Positions 34,651-45,692 of a stretch of 64,000 nucleotides of DNA are shown here, piece by piece. Under the pieces are notes generated by a model. The model was not told the origin of the DNA and did no database searches. It was given only the letters and a program-made list of their open reading frames with translations. This DNA is from Desmodus rotundus. Its lineage: Eukaryota > Chordata > Mammalia > Chiroptera > Phyllostomidae. The stretch covers positions 87,211,398 to 87,275,397 of the forward strand of contig NC_071398.1 in the NCBI RefSeq assembly GCF_022682495.2. Direction: 5' to 3'. Positions within the stretch are counted from its first letter, which is position 1. Each line of letters starts with the position of its first letter. A program made the translations under genes and the position numbers.

Positions 34651-35338
34651 TGAGGTCTGACCAGAAGGTATCCAGCCATGCAATGTGAAAAATAGAGACA
34701 TTATGGAAGAAGATACAGGATATAGGAAACATTGTACATAGGACAATGATGCTTCAGTCCCCTTCAAAGTAGGCACTTTGGGACCTCACACACTTCTCCC
34801 AATCTCCATCAGTTGCCCTGTTGTATTTTCCTGAATCTCACTGGTGGTCTGAAAACTCTTCCCTTTCAAAGGTGATTTTAATTTTTGGAAAACCAGAAGT
34901 CACAGGGTGCCAAATCTGGGCTGCTGGGAGCTGAGTCACCTGGGTGATTTGATGTTTCACTACAAAGCTCTTCATGAGATGTGATGCCCGAGTGGGTACA
35001 TTGTCATGATAAAGCTGCCAATCACCAGTTGCCCATAGCTGTGGCCTTCTGAATCATCCGAATAGTTTCCATGAAGGGATGCGCAAGCTTAATGCAGAAT
35101 TTGATGCAGATTCGTTTCTCTACTTGCTCAGTCATTTCAAATACAATGGCCACACAGTACACATGCTCACTCAGTGACGTCAAGCACCCCCGCTGACTAG
35201 TACAGTGAAGTCGTCATTGTTCACACGTGTGTATTCCAGTCCACTCTCCTTGGCTGCCAGGTTACACCGATGTCAATGTAGGGCAAACCGTTCTCGTTAT
35301 ATTAACAATGGCTGGACTTTTTTTCCAGACAGACCTCA
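34651..35338 (-). mobile_element. Mariner DNA transposon, internally deleted, with transposase remnants
   Basis: Ends TGAGGTCTGACCAGAAGGTA (left) and, on the other strand, TGAGGTCTGTCTGGAAAAAA (right) are imperfect terminal inverted repeats, bounded by TA at 34649-34650 and 35339-35340. On the minus strand a start codon at 35135 opens a frame with KRICIKFC and ETIRMIQKA, a helix-turn-helix start typical of mariner transposase; near 35045 it jumps to the catalytic region. YHDN (an Asp of the DDD triad) and, one frame away, SPDLAPCDFW (the signature near the last Asp) are visible. At 688 bp versus about 1.3 kb for intact mariners, some 600 bp of the middle are missing, and frameshifts and stops make it inactive. 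Confidence 0.88.
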
Positions 35339-35349
35339 TATGTCACTTT

Positions 35350-36666
35350 AGTATTATTTCATAGCTTGAATTCCGTTACGGTGAAGCATTTTGAGAATGG
35401 GAAGATATACGACAGTGTTTTAGGTTAAATGACTCCACCGCAGTTGCAGTCAATAGTTGAGTCCCTGGTCAGTGAGCCTGGCCACGTTCCAGATTTGGCC
35501 TCTGAGGGCATACATTCCAGGTAAAGTCCATCAACCAGCAAACGTATTTTAATAAGCACCAAGTTTCCAGCTTTGTTTTGACGTCCATTTTACATGGTAA
35601 TGGGAGTGGTTTGAAACCATTGTAAATCGAACAAAGCAGTTTTTAGTTTGCGAGGCACTGTTTTCCAGGTGAGGAAGTTCAGGTGAGAGAAGTTGCTGAT
35701 GTGTTGCAGAGGTTGCGCTTGCTCCTGGGTAGCTGGCCCTACATTTTATCTGATGCTCTGTTTTCTTTGTTTTGTCCCTCACCCACTCCACCCACTCCTG
35801 CTGCCTTTGATGGTCTTGTCCTTAGGATGCAGAGGAGGGGAAGGGCCAGCTCTGGGGACCTGATGGGGAGGGTGCTCCTGCAGGCACAGCCCTGTCCTGA
35901 CACCCTGTGAGCTCATTCTGTGGGTCAGAAGACAAGCCACATGCTCTAAAGCGATCTCTGGATGGGGTCAGTATTTGGTCAAGGACTTTCAAGCTCGAGC
36001 CAAAGTCAGGGCCATGTCAGGTGTCTATGCAGCATTCCTGTCAGCTAGTCACAGCCTTAGTTCACAATTTTAAAAGGCCCAGTGGTGCAGGTGCCTGGGG
36101 CACGTGCTCAGAGAATAATAGGCTCCTAATCCTGGCATTCAAGGCTATTTAAACCTACGCAACTTCAGGTTTTTTAACACTGCTTTCATACAGAAATACC
36201 TGTACTAGTCCAGGTTTCTGAAGCAAACTACCTTTGGAAGATGACCTGTGGTTTTCTGCCCTAAGCTTTTTCTCACGGTATTCCTCTGAGTTCCCAGAAT
36301 CTTACCAATGCACTTTCTTCACAAAGCTCTCCATGCCCTGAAATTCCCCCTGAAAAAAATTGTTATTCAAATATCAAAGAATCCTAAATGAGAAAGAATA
36401 TCAGTGATTCATATATTTTTATACTATTTAAGAGACCAGTGATTTATATACATATATGATTTACCTAATTGTTTCACTGTTGTCTTAATATCCATTCTCA
36501 CCTACCAGACCTAATAAATTAACAGTCTGCAGACTAGACTTCTGTACTTTTCTTCTTGCTCAACCAAATATACATACCTATAGGAGTTTCTTTCTTCACT
36601 GAAATAAAATCATATTATACACATTAGATTGCCTAAGGATATGTTCCGGACACAAATTGGTTAGGA
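35350..36666. other. Unassigned sequence
   Basis: No repeat that I can name. A small GC-richer area at 35680-35900 carries short frames on both strands with no domain. Confidence 0.35.
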
Positions 36667-36900
36667 GCCAATATGTCTAGTGGTCAAGAGCAAGGCTTTA
36701 GGGTTAGTCCTCCTGAGTTCAAATCCAAGCCCTGGAGCTAAACAGTCCTGTGACTTCAGGAAAGTTATTTAACCACTTAGTTTTCTCATTGGTTATATGG
36801 GAAATAATGACCGTTTGAATCTCATGGGGTTGTTGTGGAGGTTAAATAAATTAGTACGTGACAAGTACGTGGAAAAGCACACTCAATATACACAGTTACA
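36667..36900 (+). repeat. MIR SINE
   Basis: Sense MIR in order: GTCTAGTGGTCAAGAGCAAG (36675-36694), 'cctgtgacttcaggaaagttatttaacc' core, 'ctcatggggttgttgtggaggttaaataa' and 'aagcacactcaata'. Nearly full length. Confidence 0.88.
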
Positions 36901-37139
36901 TATGGCCCATACAGGCCAGAAAATATGCATATACACACAAACTTAAAAGTTTATGTAAATGAGATGATCATAATGTTTTCATTCCAGAATAGTATTTCCG
37001 GTTTTGTTTCTTCTTTCGGTCACTACTTTCTCCTCCTTCCCACAGCTGCCTCTCCTGCTCCAAACACTGGAAGTAGCGTAAACATCAGCAAATATAAACC
37101 CCCTTAGCTTGTGTAGTCTTATCTGTACTCTTCTGTAAC
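36901..37139. other. Unassigned sequence
   Basis: Between MIR and L1; may contain worn L1 3' UTR but I cannot support the boundary. Confidence 0.3.
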
Positions 37140-40100
37140 ATGCCTGATGGCAGTCGAACCAGATCTCACATGTAAACATATACATATAACATTTGCACGT
37201 GCACACATATACACATGTGTGTACATGTTTGTCATTGTTGCTCTACAAAAGTAAAACTATATTATATACATTAGTTTTGGAGGGGAACAGCTTCCTTTTC
37301 TCACTAATTGTTTTTGGAAATCCCTCTAGGTCAGCAGATATGAACAATAATATTGTGTGGATTACCTAAATTTTCTGAATTATCTGAATAATATGTTCTC
37401 TGGATTAAGATAATGCATCTCCTTGTGTACACATTGTTGTCAACTTGGAGCACTAAATGCAGACCTGGGCTCACATATTTTTATTTACTGATGGTTATGT
37501 TTCTATGGGATATATACCCAGGAGAGAGATTACTTGGTCAAAGGTTTAGGTATTTTTAATCTTAATAAATGTTGCCAGATTGCTTCCTAAGAGCTATATC
37601 CATTTACATTTCCACCAGCCATGTAGAAAATACTTTTTCCACATATCCCCACTGACAATATTATCATTGTTTAAAATTATTGCCAGTCTGATAGGTTTAA
37701 AATGGTTTATTGTTATCATTTTCCATTTCCCTATTAGTGAATTAAAAAAATATATTTGTTGGCTGTTTAGATCTGTTCATCTGTGAATTGCCTATTTATA
37801 TCTGTTGCTCATTTGTCTCTTGGGCTGTTGTCTGTTCCTTGTCAATTTTAAAAGCTTTCTTCATATAATTACAGTTTTTAAACACTTATCTGTCATTTGT
37901 AGTACAAACATGTTTTCTAAGTCTATTATTTGTTTACTGTCTTTATTTATAGTATATTCTGCCACACAGCAGTTCTTTATTAGATTCTGTCTAGATCTGC
38001 CCCAGAAGTCCTAATAAAACATTAAAATTATATTTATATATAACAATTTACCTGTGTTTTATATATGACATCAGATAGGGTTATTATTTTATAATTTTTT
38101 CAGGATGAATACCCAGTTTGGGGAGTAATTTTGTGAAATATTTTTCTCCTATAAATTAAATTATACTGTAGTCAAAGATTAGTAAGATTAAGATTCATAG
38201 ATCTCATAGGTCCTATGCCTTTCTTATTCAATTCAGTTTATATTGCTATTTTAAAGGCAATATTTTCTCCTTTCTTTTTCTTAAGATATATGTTATTAGA
38301 GAAGAGAAAAATCTATTGATGTTAGTCTGCTTGCCTGGTATCTAGCCATTCCAGAAATTCTCTTGATACTCATAGTTTTTCTGTTTTTAAGTCTCTAAGA
38401 TTTTTAAGTATACAATCATATCATCAGCAAGATATAGTTTTATCTCTTCATTTTTAACATTTATACCAAATACTTAATTTTGTTATCTCATTGTTCTCAG
38501 TAGACTTTCCAAACTAATTTTGAATAAATATAACAATACCAAGGTCTCTCCTTAATTCCTGAGTTTTATTGGATTCTTCCTATTATTTTGGCATTGAGAC
38601 TACTTTCAACTTTTGGTTTTAGTAAATATTTCAATGCTTACTTTTTCTTATCACAAAAATTATTATTGAGGTTGGCTGTTAATATTATCAAATGTCATTT
38701 CAACATCTATTAATGTGGTCATATTTGAGTTTTCCCTCGATTTGCTGAAACACTAAACTATGATGATAGATTTTCTAATTCAAACCTCTTCTTGCACACC
38801 TAGAATACACACTACTTAGTCAGTTTGGGGGTTTTGTTGATATGTAGTTAAATTCTATTTGTTAATATTTTATTTAAATTTTTTGCATTGACTTTCCTGG
38901 GATTGATCTATTTCAATCAAGATCTGATAGTGAAGTTTTCCATATTTTCTGTAGTCTGGAATAGTATGTATTTTATTCTTGAAAGGTCTGATAGACCTCA
39001 ACTATGAAAATATCTGATGAATGTTCCTTGCCTTCCATTCAGTTCTATAGAAATTGGTCAATAAAAGTTCCCTCTTCTTTTTCCTTAAAGTTTCCTGTCC
39101 CATAATAAAATTCCCATTTTGGTTAATAAATTTTATATTTCACTGAAAATGATCCCTTCCCACTGGTTTTTCAAATTAATTGTTATAGATTTATATATAA
39201 TATGTCCTTGTAATTCTTTCCATTCTTTCTGAATTTGTGGTTGGTTTTCCATTTACTTAAGTTGTCTTCAATTTCTGTTAACAATACTTTGCAATATTTA
39301 ATGTATAGACCTTGAGAATTTTTCATTGGCTTTATCCCTCAGTATTTCAGGTTTTTGATGATTGTTTCTTTAATTTTATTTTCCAATTGTTTGTTGCTAA
39401 TACGTAAGAATTCAACTGATTTTGTGTATTGACCTCATCACTGGCAACCTTAATAAATTTACTTATTTGTTCGAATGTTTATGCCTTACGATTTACTAAA
39501 TGGATAATTACATAATCTGTGACTGGAGATGACTTTACTTCTTCTTTTAAATTTCATATGCCTTTCATTTTTTTCTTGCCTTGCTAGACTTGATATGACT
39601 TCAGCACAATGTTGACTAGAAGTGGTGAGAACGGATATCGTTACCTTGTTCCCGATCTTAGGAGGACAAAGCCCTGGATGCTTTTCATTCACTTTCTAGG
39701 ACCTCTATGATTTTATTTTGCAGCCAACTTTGTATCAGGTCAAGAAAGTTACCTTTTATTCCCGTTACTGAGAGCCTTTTATTTGCATCATGAATGGGTA
39801 TATAATTTTGTGAAATGACTTCTCTCTATTTACTGAAATAAAATTTTGTTTTCCTTTTATTATTTAAATGTGAATTATACTGATTGATTTTCAGATGGTT
39901 AGCTAATGTCATGTTGCTAAGATCAACAGCAACCTCTTGTGATGGGTTGACATTTTTACATATTGCTGCATTATTAGTCTGACATACTGACTTCATGGTT
40001 TTTATCAAGGATTTTTGGATCTAAACTCATGAGAGATATTCCTTGGTAGTTGTTTCTTCTTGGTAATCCTTATATTAGGTTTTGATATGAGTTATATGGA

Positions 40101-40442
40101 CCTTGTAAAATGTGTTATAAAGTATTCCCTTCTTCATTAATTATTTGATAGAATTCATCAACAATGAATTGACCTAAGCCTAGGGTTTTCTTTGTGGGGA
40201 GTTTTAAAATTTTGAATTTAGTTATTATCAGTTAATATTTATATATTAATATTATGGTATTCTATTTTTTCTGTTTTCAGAATTTGAGTCATTTAGGATA
40301 TTTGTCAATTTCATCTAAGTTTATTAGCATCACATTTAAAAAACATGCTCTTATTGTCTTTTTAAGGTCTATAGAGTCTATATTGATTTCTTTCATTTCT
40401 GATATTGGTCATTTGTGTTTTCTCTCCCTTTTCCTTGAGAGA
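37140..40442 (-). mobile_element. Long old L1 LINE fragment, 3' UTR and much of ORF2, antisense
   Basis: Landmarks on the plus strand: GGGATATATACCCAGGAGAG (37507-37526), 'ttccaccagccatgtagaa' (37610-37628), CTGTTCATCTGTGAATTGCC (37772-37791), 'aactttgtatcaggtcaagaaag' (39726-39748), 'aactgattttgtgtattgacc' and, at the right end, GATATTGGTCATTTGTGTTT (40401-40420) plus CCTTTTCCTTGAGAG. About 3.3 kb in the expected antisense order. Highly diverged, probably an L1M subfamily. Confidence 0.8.
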
Positions 40443-42574
40443 TAACCAAGGTGGTAAAAGATAGCTGTGAACACTCAGTGAGGTAGCTGCTGGTGAGTTG
40501 TTGATCCTCTTCCAAGACATAAGAGGACAGCTTGAAGCATCTTTCTTGTGTTCTTCTAACTTCAAAGGTAGAGATAGTTCAATCCACTTGTTTTCAAATC
40601 TTAGAAACCAGAGAGATGCTGCATCTCACTGGGGACATCATGGATGTACTTGCCCCTTCCAGGGGCCTAAGGATCTCTGAAGTCAGGCCTTCTCCAGGAT
40701 CCACTTCATTCAGTTCTTTGCCCTAGGGCTCATCGATGTCCTCTGGGCTTCCATCAGGCCCCCAAAGGAGCAAATTCATGGCTCATTTACTCACACCCCT
40801 CTTCCAGCATATTTACTTGCTAGCAGCAGCAGTCACTGGTCCTCTAGGAGACGGTGGTTGCTTAAGAGCTGATGGTAAATGGAGTTGGTATGTGTGAAGG
40901 CAATAACCCCTTTCATTTCAGTGTCCAAGCTTTATTCTTTAAATTTAAGTTTGTGAACATTGTTCAGAAGGCTCTATCTATAGACTCACATTTTTGTACC
41001 ACAGACGAACTTCAGAATCACTTCCTATTTTTTGTCTCCATATGTCTCATTTTGTTCCCCCCCCAAATTTGAGGAGCGAGAAATGGAATCGATTGTGCTC
41101 CTAAAATGGAGAGCTTTTCTCCTTTGTTCCTCAGTAAGTTTTAAGGAAATATTTGGTATTTACAATATCTAATCAAGAGACATGGTTATCTGACATTTTC
41201 TCTTTCTTCTTCATTGCTGAAAACACTGGAAAACGTTGAATTCCCAGCACTTCTGCTTTCCGAATGCCACTTTGTTTGCCTCTGTATCTCTTCTCTTTCT
41301 CTTCTGTCATCAGGTCATTTACATGAAAATGGTATCTTAAGATGGCTTATCAATATGTTATGATTACTTTCACCTGCAGCAGAAAATACTCTCCCATCTT
41401 TTATTGTTGCCATGGAAACAATTATGCTATCAAAGAAGAGAAGTAAGATTTCAGCTAGGTTGGAAATTAGGTTGAATAGATAATGGAGAAGAAGTGAAAA
41501 GGTGCCTACTATTTATTCCTGAAGGGAAAATAAGATATAAATTAGGTAGTAATTAGTCATTTTGTTTTAAGAGTACTTAAAAGAATGTAAAATCAAATTT
41601 AGAGCCATTTGTGTGAGTTTTACCCAAACCATAAAGCTAAAAAGATTGTCATACTGTTTTTAATCTTTATCAACTGCATTGGGTCACAGACAAAAATTAC
41701 CCTAACCTGAATATACTTCTGTGTTAACAAACTAACCCATAACTTAGAGTGTGATTCTTCCAGCATGATGGGGGCAATTTTATCTGTTCATACAACTTCT
41801 CACTTAAAAACAAAATTAATCTTGAAAGATGAAGAGTAGCCTGATCAGCCATTTATCACCGAAGCCACTGAGTTGTACAGTAATTTTTTTGGAGTCTCCA
41901 GTTGGGAGACTCTTTCCTAATTTTCCAATAAAGCCTATGCAAGGTTATGTTTCCAGTATCTTCCAAACTAGAAATAAATAATTTCCAAATACGTATTGGA
42001 TGTTGAAGATAAGGTACTTAGTAAATTGATAGAGGACCTCAATTTAAATGTAAATTTAAAGGTAAATGATAAACTTAACCTGGAATTGAAGCGTAGTAGG
42101 GAAAATGTATGACTTCAAAATATTTTAGAAATTATTGTTAGAAACCAACACACAATTCTATTTAATGGATTGTTCTGGAACTTTTTAAGTTTTCTTTCCA
42201 CAAGTTTTTTTTTTTTTTAATTTTAGGCTATAAATAGTTTAGTACTTGGATTATTGCCATCACATACAATTTGCTTTCTAATAATTTTTTATTTATCCTC
42301 TGGAGAGCTCATCTACTCAGAGGTTCCTAAGATTGGAGTGTTTTAGGCAGAGGAAGAATGAATGCTTTTTCTATCATTGTTTATTGGCTCCCAGGAAAAC
42401 TGATTTTCTGCAGCACATTGCAATTAACCAGGGACCGAGCAATCTGGCTATGTCATTTTGCAGAATATTATGGGATGTCATTCCTTGGGTAAGCATGGTG
42501 TAATAGAAGGAGCTCCGAGTTGAGTGTTTAATGTAGTCTGGTTCCTGTGCTAAGTACTTTACATTATATTACAG
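40443..42574. other. Unassigned sequence
   Basis: A moderately GC-rich patch at 40490-40760 follows the L1 break. A C9 run (41056-41064) and a T-run (42205-42218) are present. No exon or named repeat supported. Confidence 0.35.
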
Positions 42575-42760
42575 TGATGTGATTGATACTTTTGAGCCAT
42601 ATTGTCTGGGGTTGAATCTGAACTCCTTGCTTACAGTTATGGAGTGCTGGGCAAGATAACTAACCTGTCTTCGCTCTTGCTCTTCTCTGTTAGAAAAACA
42701 ATACTCCGTTGACCTTACAGGCTTGTTGCAAGGCACATAAGCAGCACTACGTAATATTTG
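42575..42760 (+). repeat. MIR SINE
   Basis: 'gccatattgtctggggttgaatctgaactcc' is MIR 5' body, 'gggcaagataactaacctgtct' the core, 'acaggcttgttgcaaggcac' the 3' part. Confidence 0.7.
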
Positions 42761-42764
42761 CAAT

Positions 42765-42950
42765 CAGCTTTAATTCTTAAAATAAACCTATAAAGAAAAT
42801 ACTATTGTTATATCCCTCTTACAAGTGGCAAAGCAGATGATTAGGTTACCTAGCTTGTCCAAGTTTCTATGGGAAGATTAGAATCTGAACCTAGGCCTGT
42901 TGGACTTCAAACAAATTCTTCTTTCTAATTCTACCAGAGGTGGCTCTGCC
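42765..42950 (-). repeat. MIR SINE, antisense, directly next to a sense MIR
   Basis: 'atccctcttacaagtggcaaagcagatg' and 'cctagcttgtccaagtttctatgggaagattagaatctgaacctaggc' are the MIR complement. It lies head-to-head or tail-to-tail with the preceding sense copy, only a few bases apart. Confidence 0.65.
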
Positions 42951-44104
42951 TCTGAGCAGAACAGGATATTGGGAAAGAGAGTTAACCCTGCAGGGCCTCC
43001 ATTTACACATCTGTATAAATAATGGGGATCCTGGGCTTCATATAGACAGAAGACTGACCCACTTAGTGGAAGTCTCTGCTTATAGAGTGGGAAGTCACTG
43101 TCACTAGAAGTGAACTGGCGTGACGTAATGGGCAGTCATTTGGCATTTCAGATACGGCGAGTCTACGTGCTCGCTGTCAGATCTTGGGAAGCCAGTTTTC
43201 TCCTGTCTAATTGGGATTTGGCCAGCCGTCAATTTTCAGTGTCTGCCAACACTACACCAAGTGAGAACAATATTCACAGATATGTCAACCCCTAAACTCT
43301 GGAGGGGAAATAAAACGTTTGACACCTAACTGCTGATTGCACAGGCTCTGTGCTCTGCGGACAAGAAGGGACTGTCTTCTGTGCTGACAGCTCTGCAATC
43401 TCCCCTGACTCAGAGCTGCCCAAGCAAAGCAGGTCTGGACAGGTCTGGGACCTCTGACACCGGGCTGGTCTTCCTTTTCTACTTTTGCATTTGTACATTT
43501 TACTCCTCCCCTCTTTGTCTGTCATCTCATTTCTAGCTGGACTTTAAAAACACTATTAGATGTTCAGGAAAATGCTTGAGAAGGCTCCTGTAGAAGCCCG
43601 AGCTTTATAAGATGGATTAGTGATGGATTCAAAAAGGGCCTGATAATCTGTGGGGACAAAGAAGAGCACATTCTCGTCCAAAATATAACCCTAGAGATCA
43701 GCAAAAGTAGAATGGGTGGACCAACGGAACACTGAGCTAATTTGCCTACAAATAATAGTAAGAGAGTAGAAAGTACAAATACATTCTGCTTACATTACAT
43801 TTTCTGTCAGTGGCACTGTTGCTTGATGATTGCCCCAAATGCTAAAATTAGAATCACCTTTTACTTCTTTCTTTTATCGAATCCTCTTGGGTCAATTTTA
43901 CTCTATCCTCTCATGAACTTGTGACTGGGCCTGACATTTCCTATATGGACTCACCTCCAGAAACAATTTCCCCAAACAAACATCTATTTCTCATCTCATT
44001 TACTTTTTCTAAATTCATAAGTGTCCCCCTTAACCAATGGACAAAATGCAAACTCATCCTTCCATGCTAGGCTTTCTCCTTGAATCTAATCTAATCTCTT
44101 ACTG
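42951..44104. other. Unassigned sequence
   Basis: A short MIR-like piece may lie at 42975-43030. No exon supported. A 77-codon minus frame at 43292-43525 has no recognisable motif. Confidence 0.3.
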
Positions 44105-44215
44105 TATAATAAATGTTTACTAAGCATCCAGCATGTATCACATACTCTCCCAGGTGCCCATGAACATATGGCAAAGCAGCGTGAACCCTCATGGGGCCAA
44201 TATAACCAGTATTGG
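44105..44215 (-). mobile_element. L2 3' end fragment, antisense
   Basis: 'aataaatgtttactaagcatccagcatgtatc' followed by 'gtgaaccctcatggggcc' is the L2 3' UTR complement (tttattgagcacctactatgtgcc ... ccctgccctcatggagc). Confidence 0.45.
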
Positions 44216-44261
44216 CATGTCTATTTTAATGGTGGATGAGCCACAGAAATTTTTCAAACCC

Positions 44262-45007
44262 CACAATCTGTATTTGTAATAGCCACCTTAACAAACAGTA
44301 AACTAGAATAATAAGTGTTGGTGAGGATGTAGAGAAATTGGAATCCTTGTGCATGAGGATGTGGGTGAGAATGTACAATGTGGCAGCTGTAGCATGGCAG
44401 TTCCTCAAAAATGAAACACGGAATTAGCACAGGATCCAGCAATTCCACCCTTGGGTATATACCCCCAGAATGGAAAGAAGGGACTTGAACAGATGCTTGT
44501 ATAGTCATGTTTGTAGCAGCGTTGTTCACAATAGCCAAAAGGAAAGCAACGCGAGTGTCCACTGGTGGATGGATGATAAGCAAAGTATGGTATGCACACA
44601 CAATGGAATATTACTCAGCCTTAAAGAGGAAAGAAATCCTGACACATGCTACCAGATGGAGGAATCTTGAAGACACAATGCTAAGTGAAATAACCAGGTG
44701 CTAAAATACAAATGCTCTTTGATTCTAGGTATACGGGGTCTAAGAGTGCTCACACACAGAGACATAGGGTGAATGGCGGTGTCCAGGGGCCGGGGGGGGG
44801 GGAAGGGCATGGGGAGTTAGTGTTAATGGGTGTAGAGTTTCTGTCTGGGGAGATGGGAAAGTTGTGGAGGTAATAGTTGTGCAACAGTCTGAATGTACTT
44901 AACACCATAGAGCTGTACGCTTAAAATGGTTAAAATGGTTAAAATGGTAACCATATACATAATATACATATTATGTATATTTGACCACAATAATAAATGA
45001 AATAAAA
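44262..45007 (+). mobile_element. L1 LINE 3' end, sense
   Basis: ORF2 end and 3' UTR in sense order: GTTGGTGAGGATGTAGAGAA (44318-44337), 'caggatccagcaattccaccc', 'ttcacaatagccaaaaggaaa', GGAATATTACTCAGCCTTAA (44604-44623), AATGCTAAGTGAAATAACCA near 44680, a G-rich block with a G11 run at about 44792-44802, 'tgtacttaacaccatagagctgtac' and an A-rich end. A TTAAAATGGT unit is repeated three times at 44921-44950. 5' truncated, inactive. Confidence 0.88.
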
Positions 45008-45570
45008 TAAATATCGAGTGGTAGACAGCAAATTAGATAGATACTCCCTTGCTAGTATTGAGTTAGCAGGGTAGATGGCAATCTCAAGAAATCCATGGAT
45101 GAGGTAAAAAAATATTAATATGATGAAAAACATAGATGTATAGTAAGAATTCTCAACATAGGGAGAGAATAAGAGGATAAGAGCAACATAATACCAGAAA
45201 AAAATTTTGCTGGGTTGTGAGAGAGAACACAAGTTTGCAAAACATATAGGTTCTTTAGTACAATAAATTAATGAATAAAGAAAAATACATAGTGCAGTTT
45301 TTCCCAAAGTACAGTTAAGAAAATGCTGGTTGTGTATGATAATCTGAGAAGGGAGAAAGGGTGATTACATACGAATAAATTTTATAAATACTGTAAACAT
45401 TATCCTCTTCATGACTTATAAAACTCATTAGCCCTGGGGATTCCTACAGCGAAGAGAAACTGTTCATTTTCATTTAGCCTAGTATTTTCCTGATTTCTTG
45501 AAACAAAACACCTATTAATATCCTAAAACACACTTTGGAGAGAATGGTGTAAATGAGAGTACATGATATT
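45008..45570. other. Unassigned AT-rich sequence
   Basis: No recognisable feature. A 122-codon minus frame (44939-45307) partly overlaps the L1 end and has no known motif. Confidence 0.35.
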
Positions 45571-45574
45571 TTTT

Positions 45575-45692
45575 AGTTGGCAGACCTAGATTTGAATGTC
45601 ACTTTTCTGAGTCTCAATTTTCTAAATTAGAAAATGAGGATAACCATAATGGCTATTTCATAAGGTAGAATATTGGAAGTTAAGGTTGCTTG
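45575..45692 (+). repeat. MIR SINE fragment
   Basis: 'gcagacctagatttgaatgtcacttttctgagtctcaattttctaaattagaaaatgaggataaccat' follows MIR from its body to the 3' part, lacking part of the core. Confidence 0.6.

Noticed and set aside
44921..44950. Three tandem TTAAAATGGT units
   Set aside because: This is ordinary slippage in the L1 3' UTR, where this phrase normally occurs once or twice.
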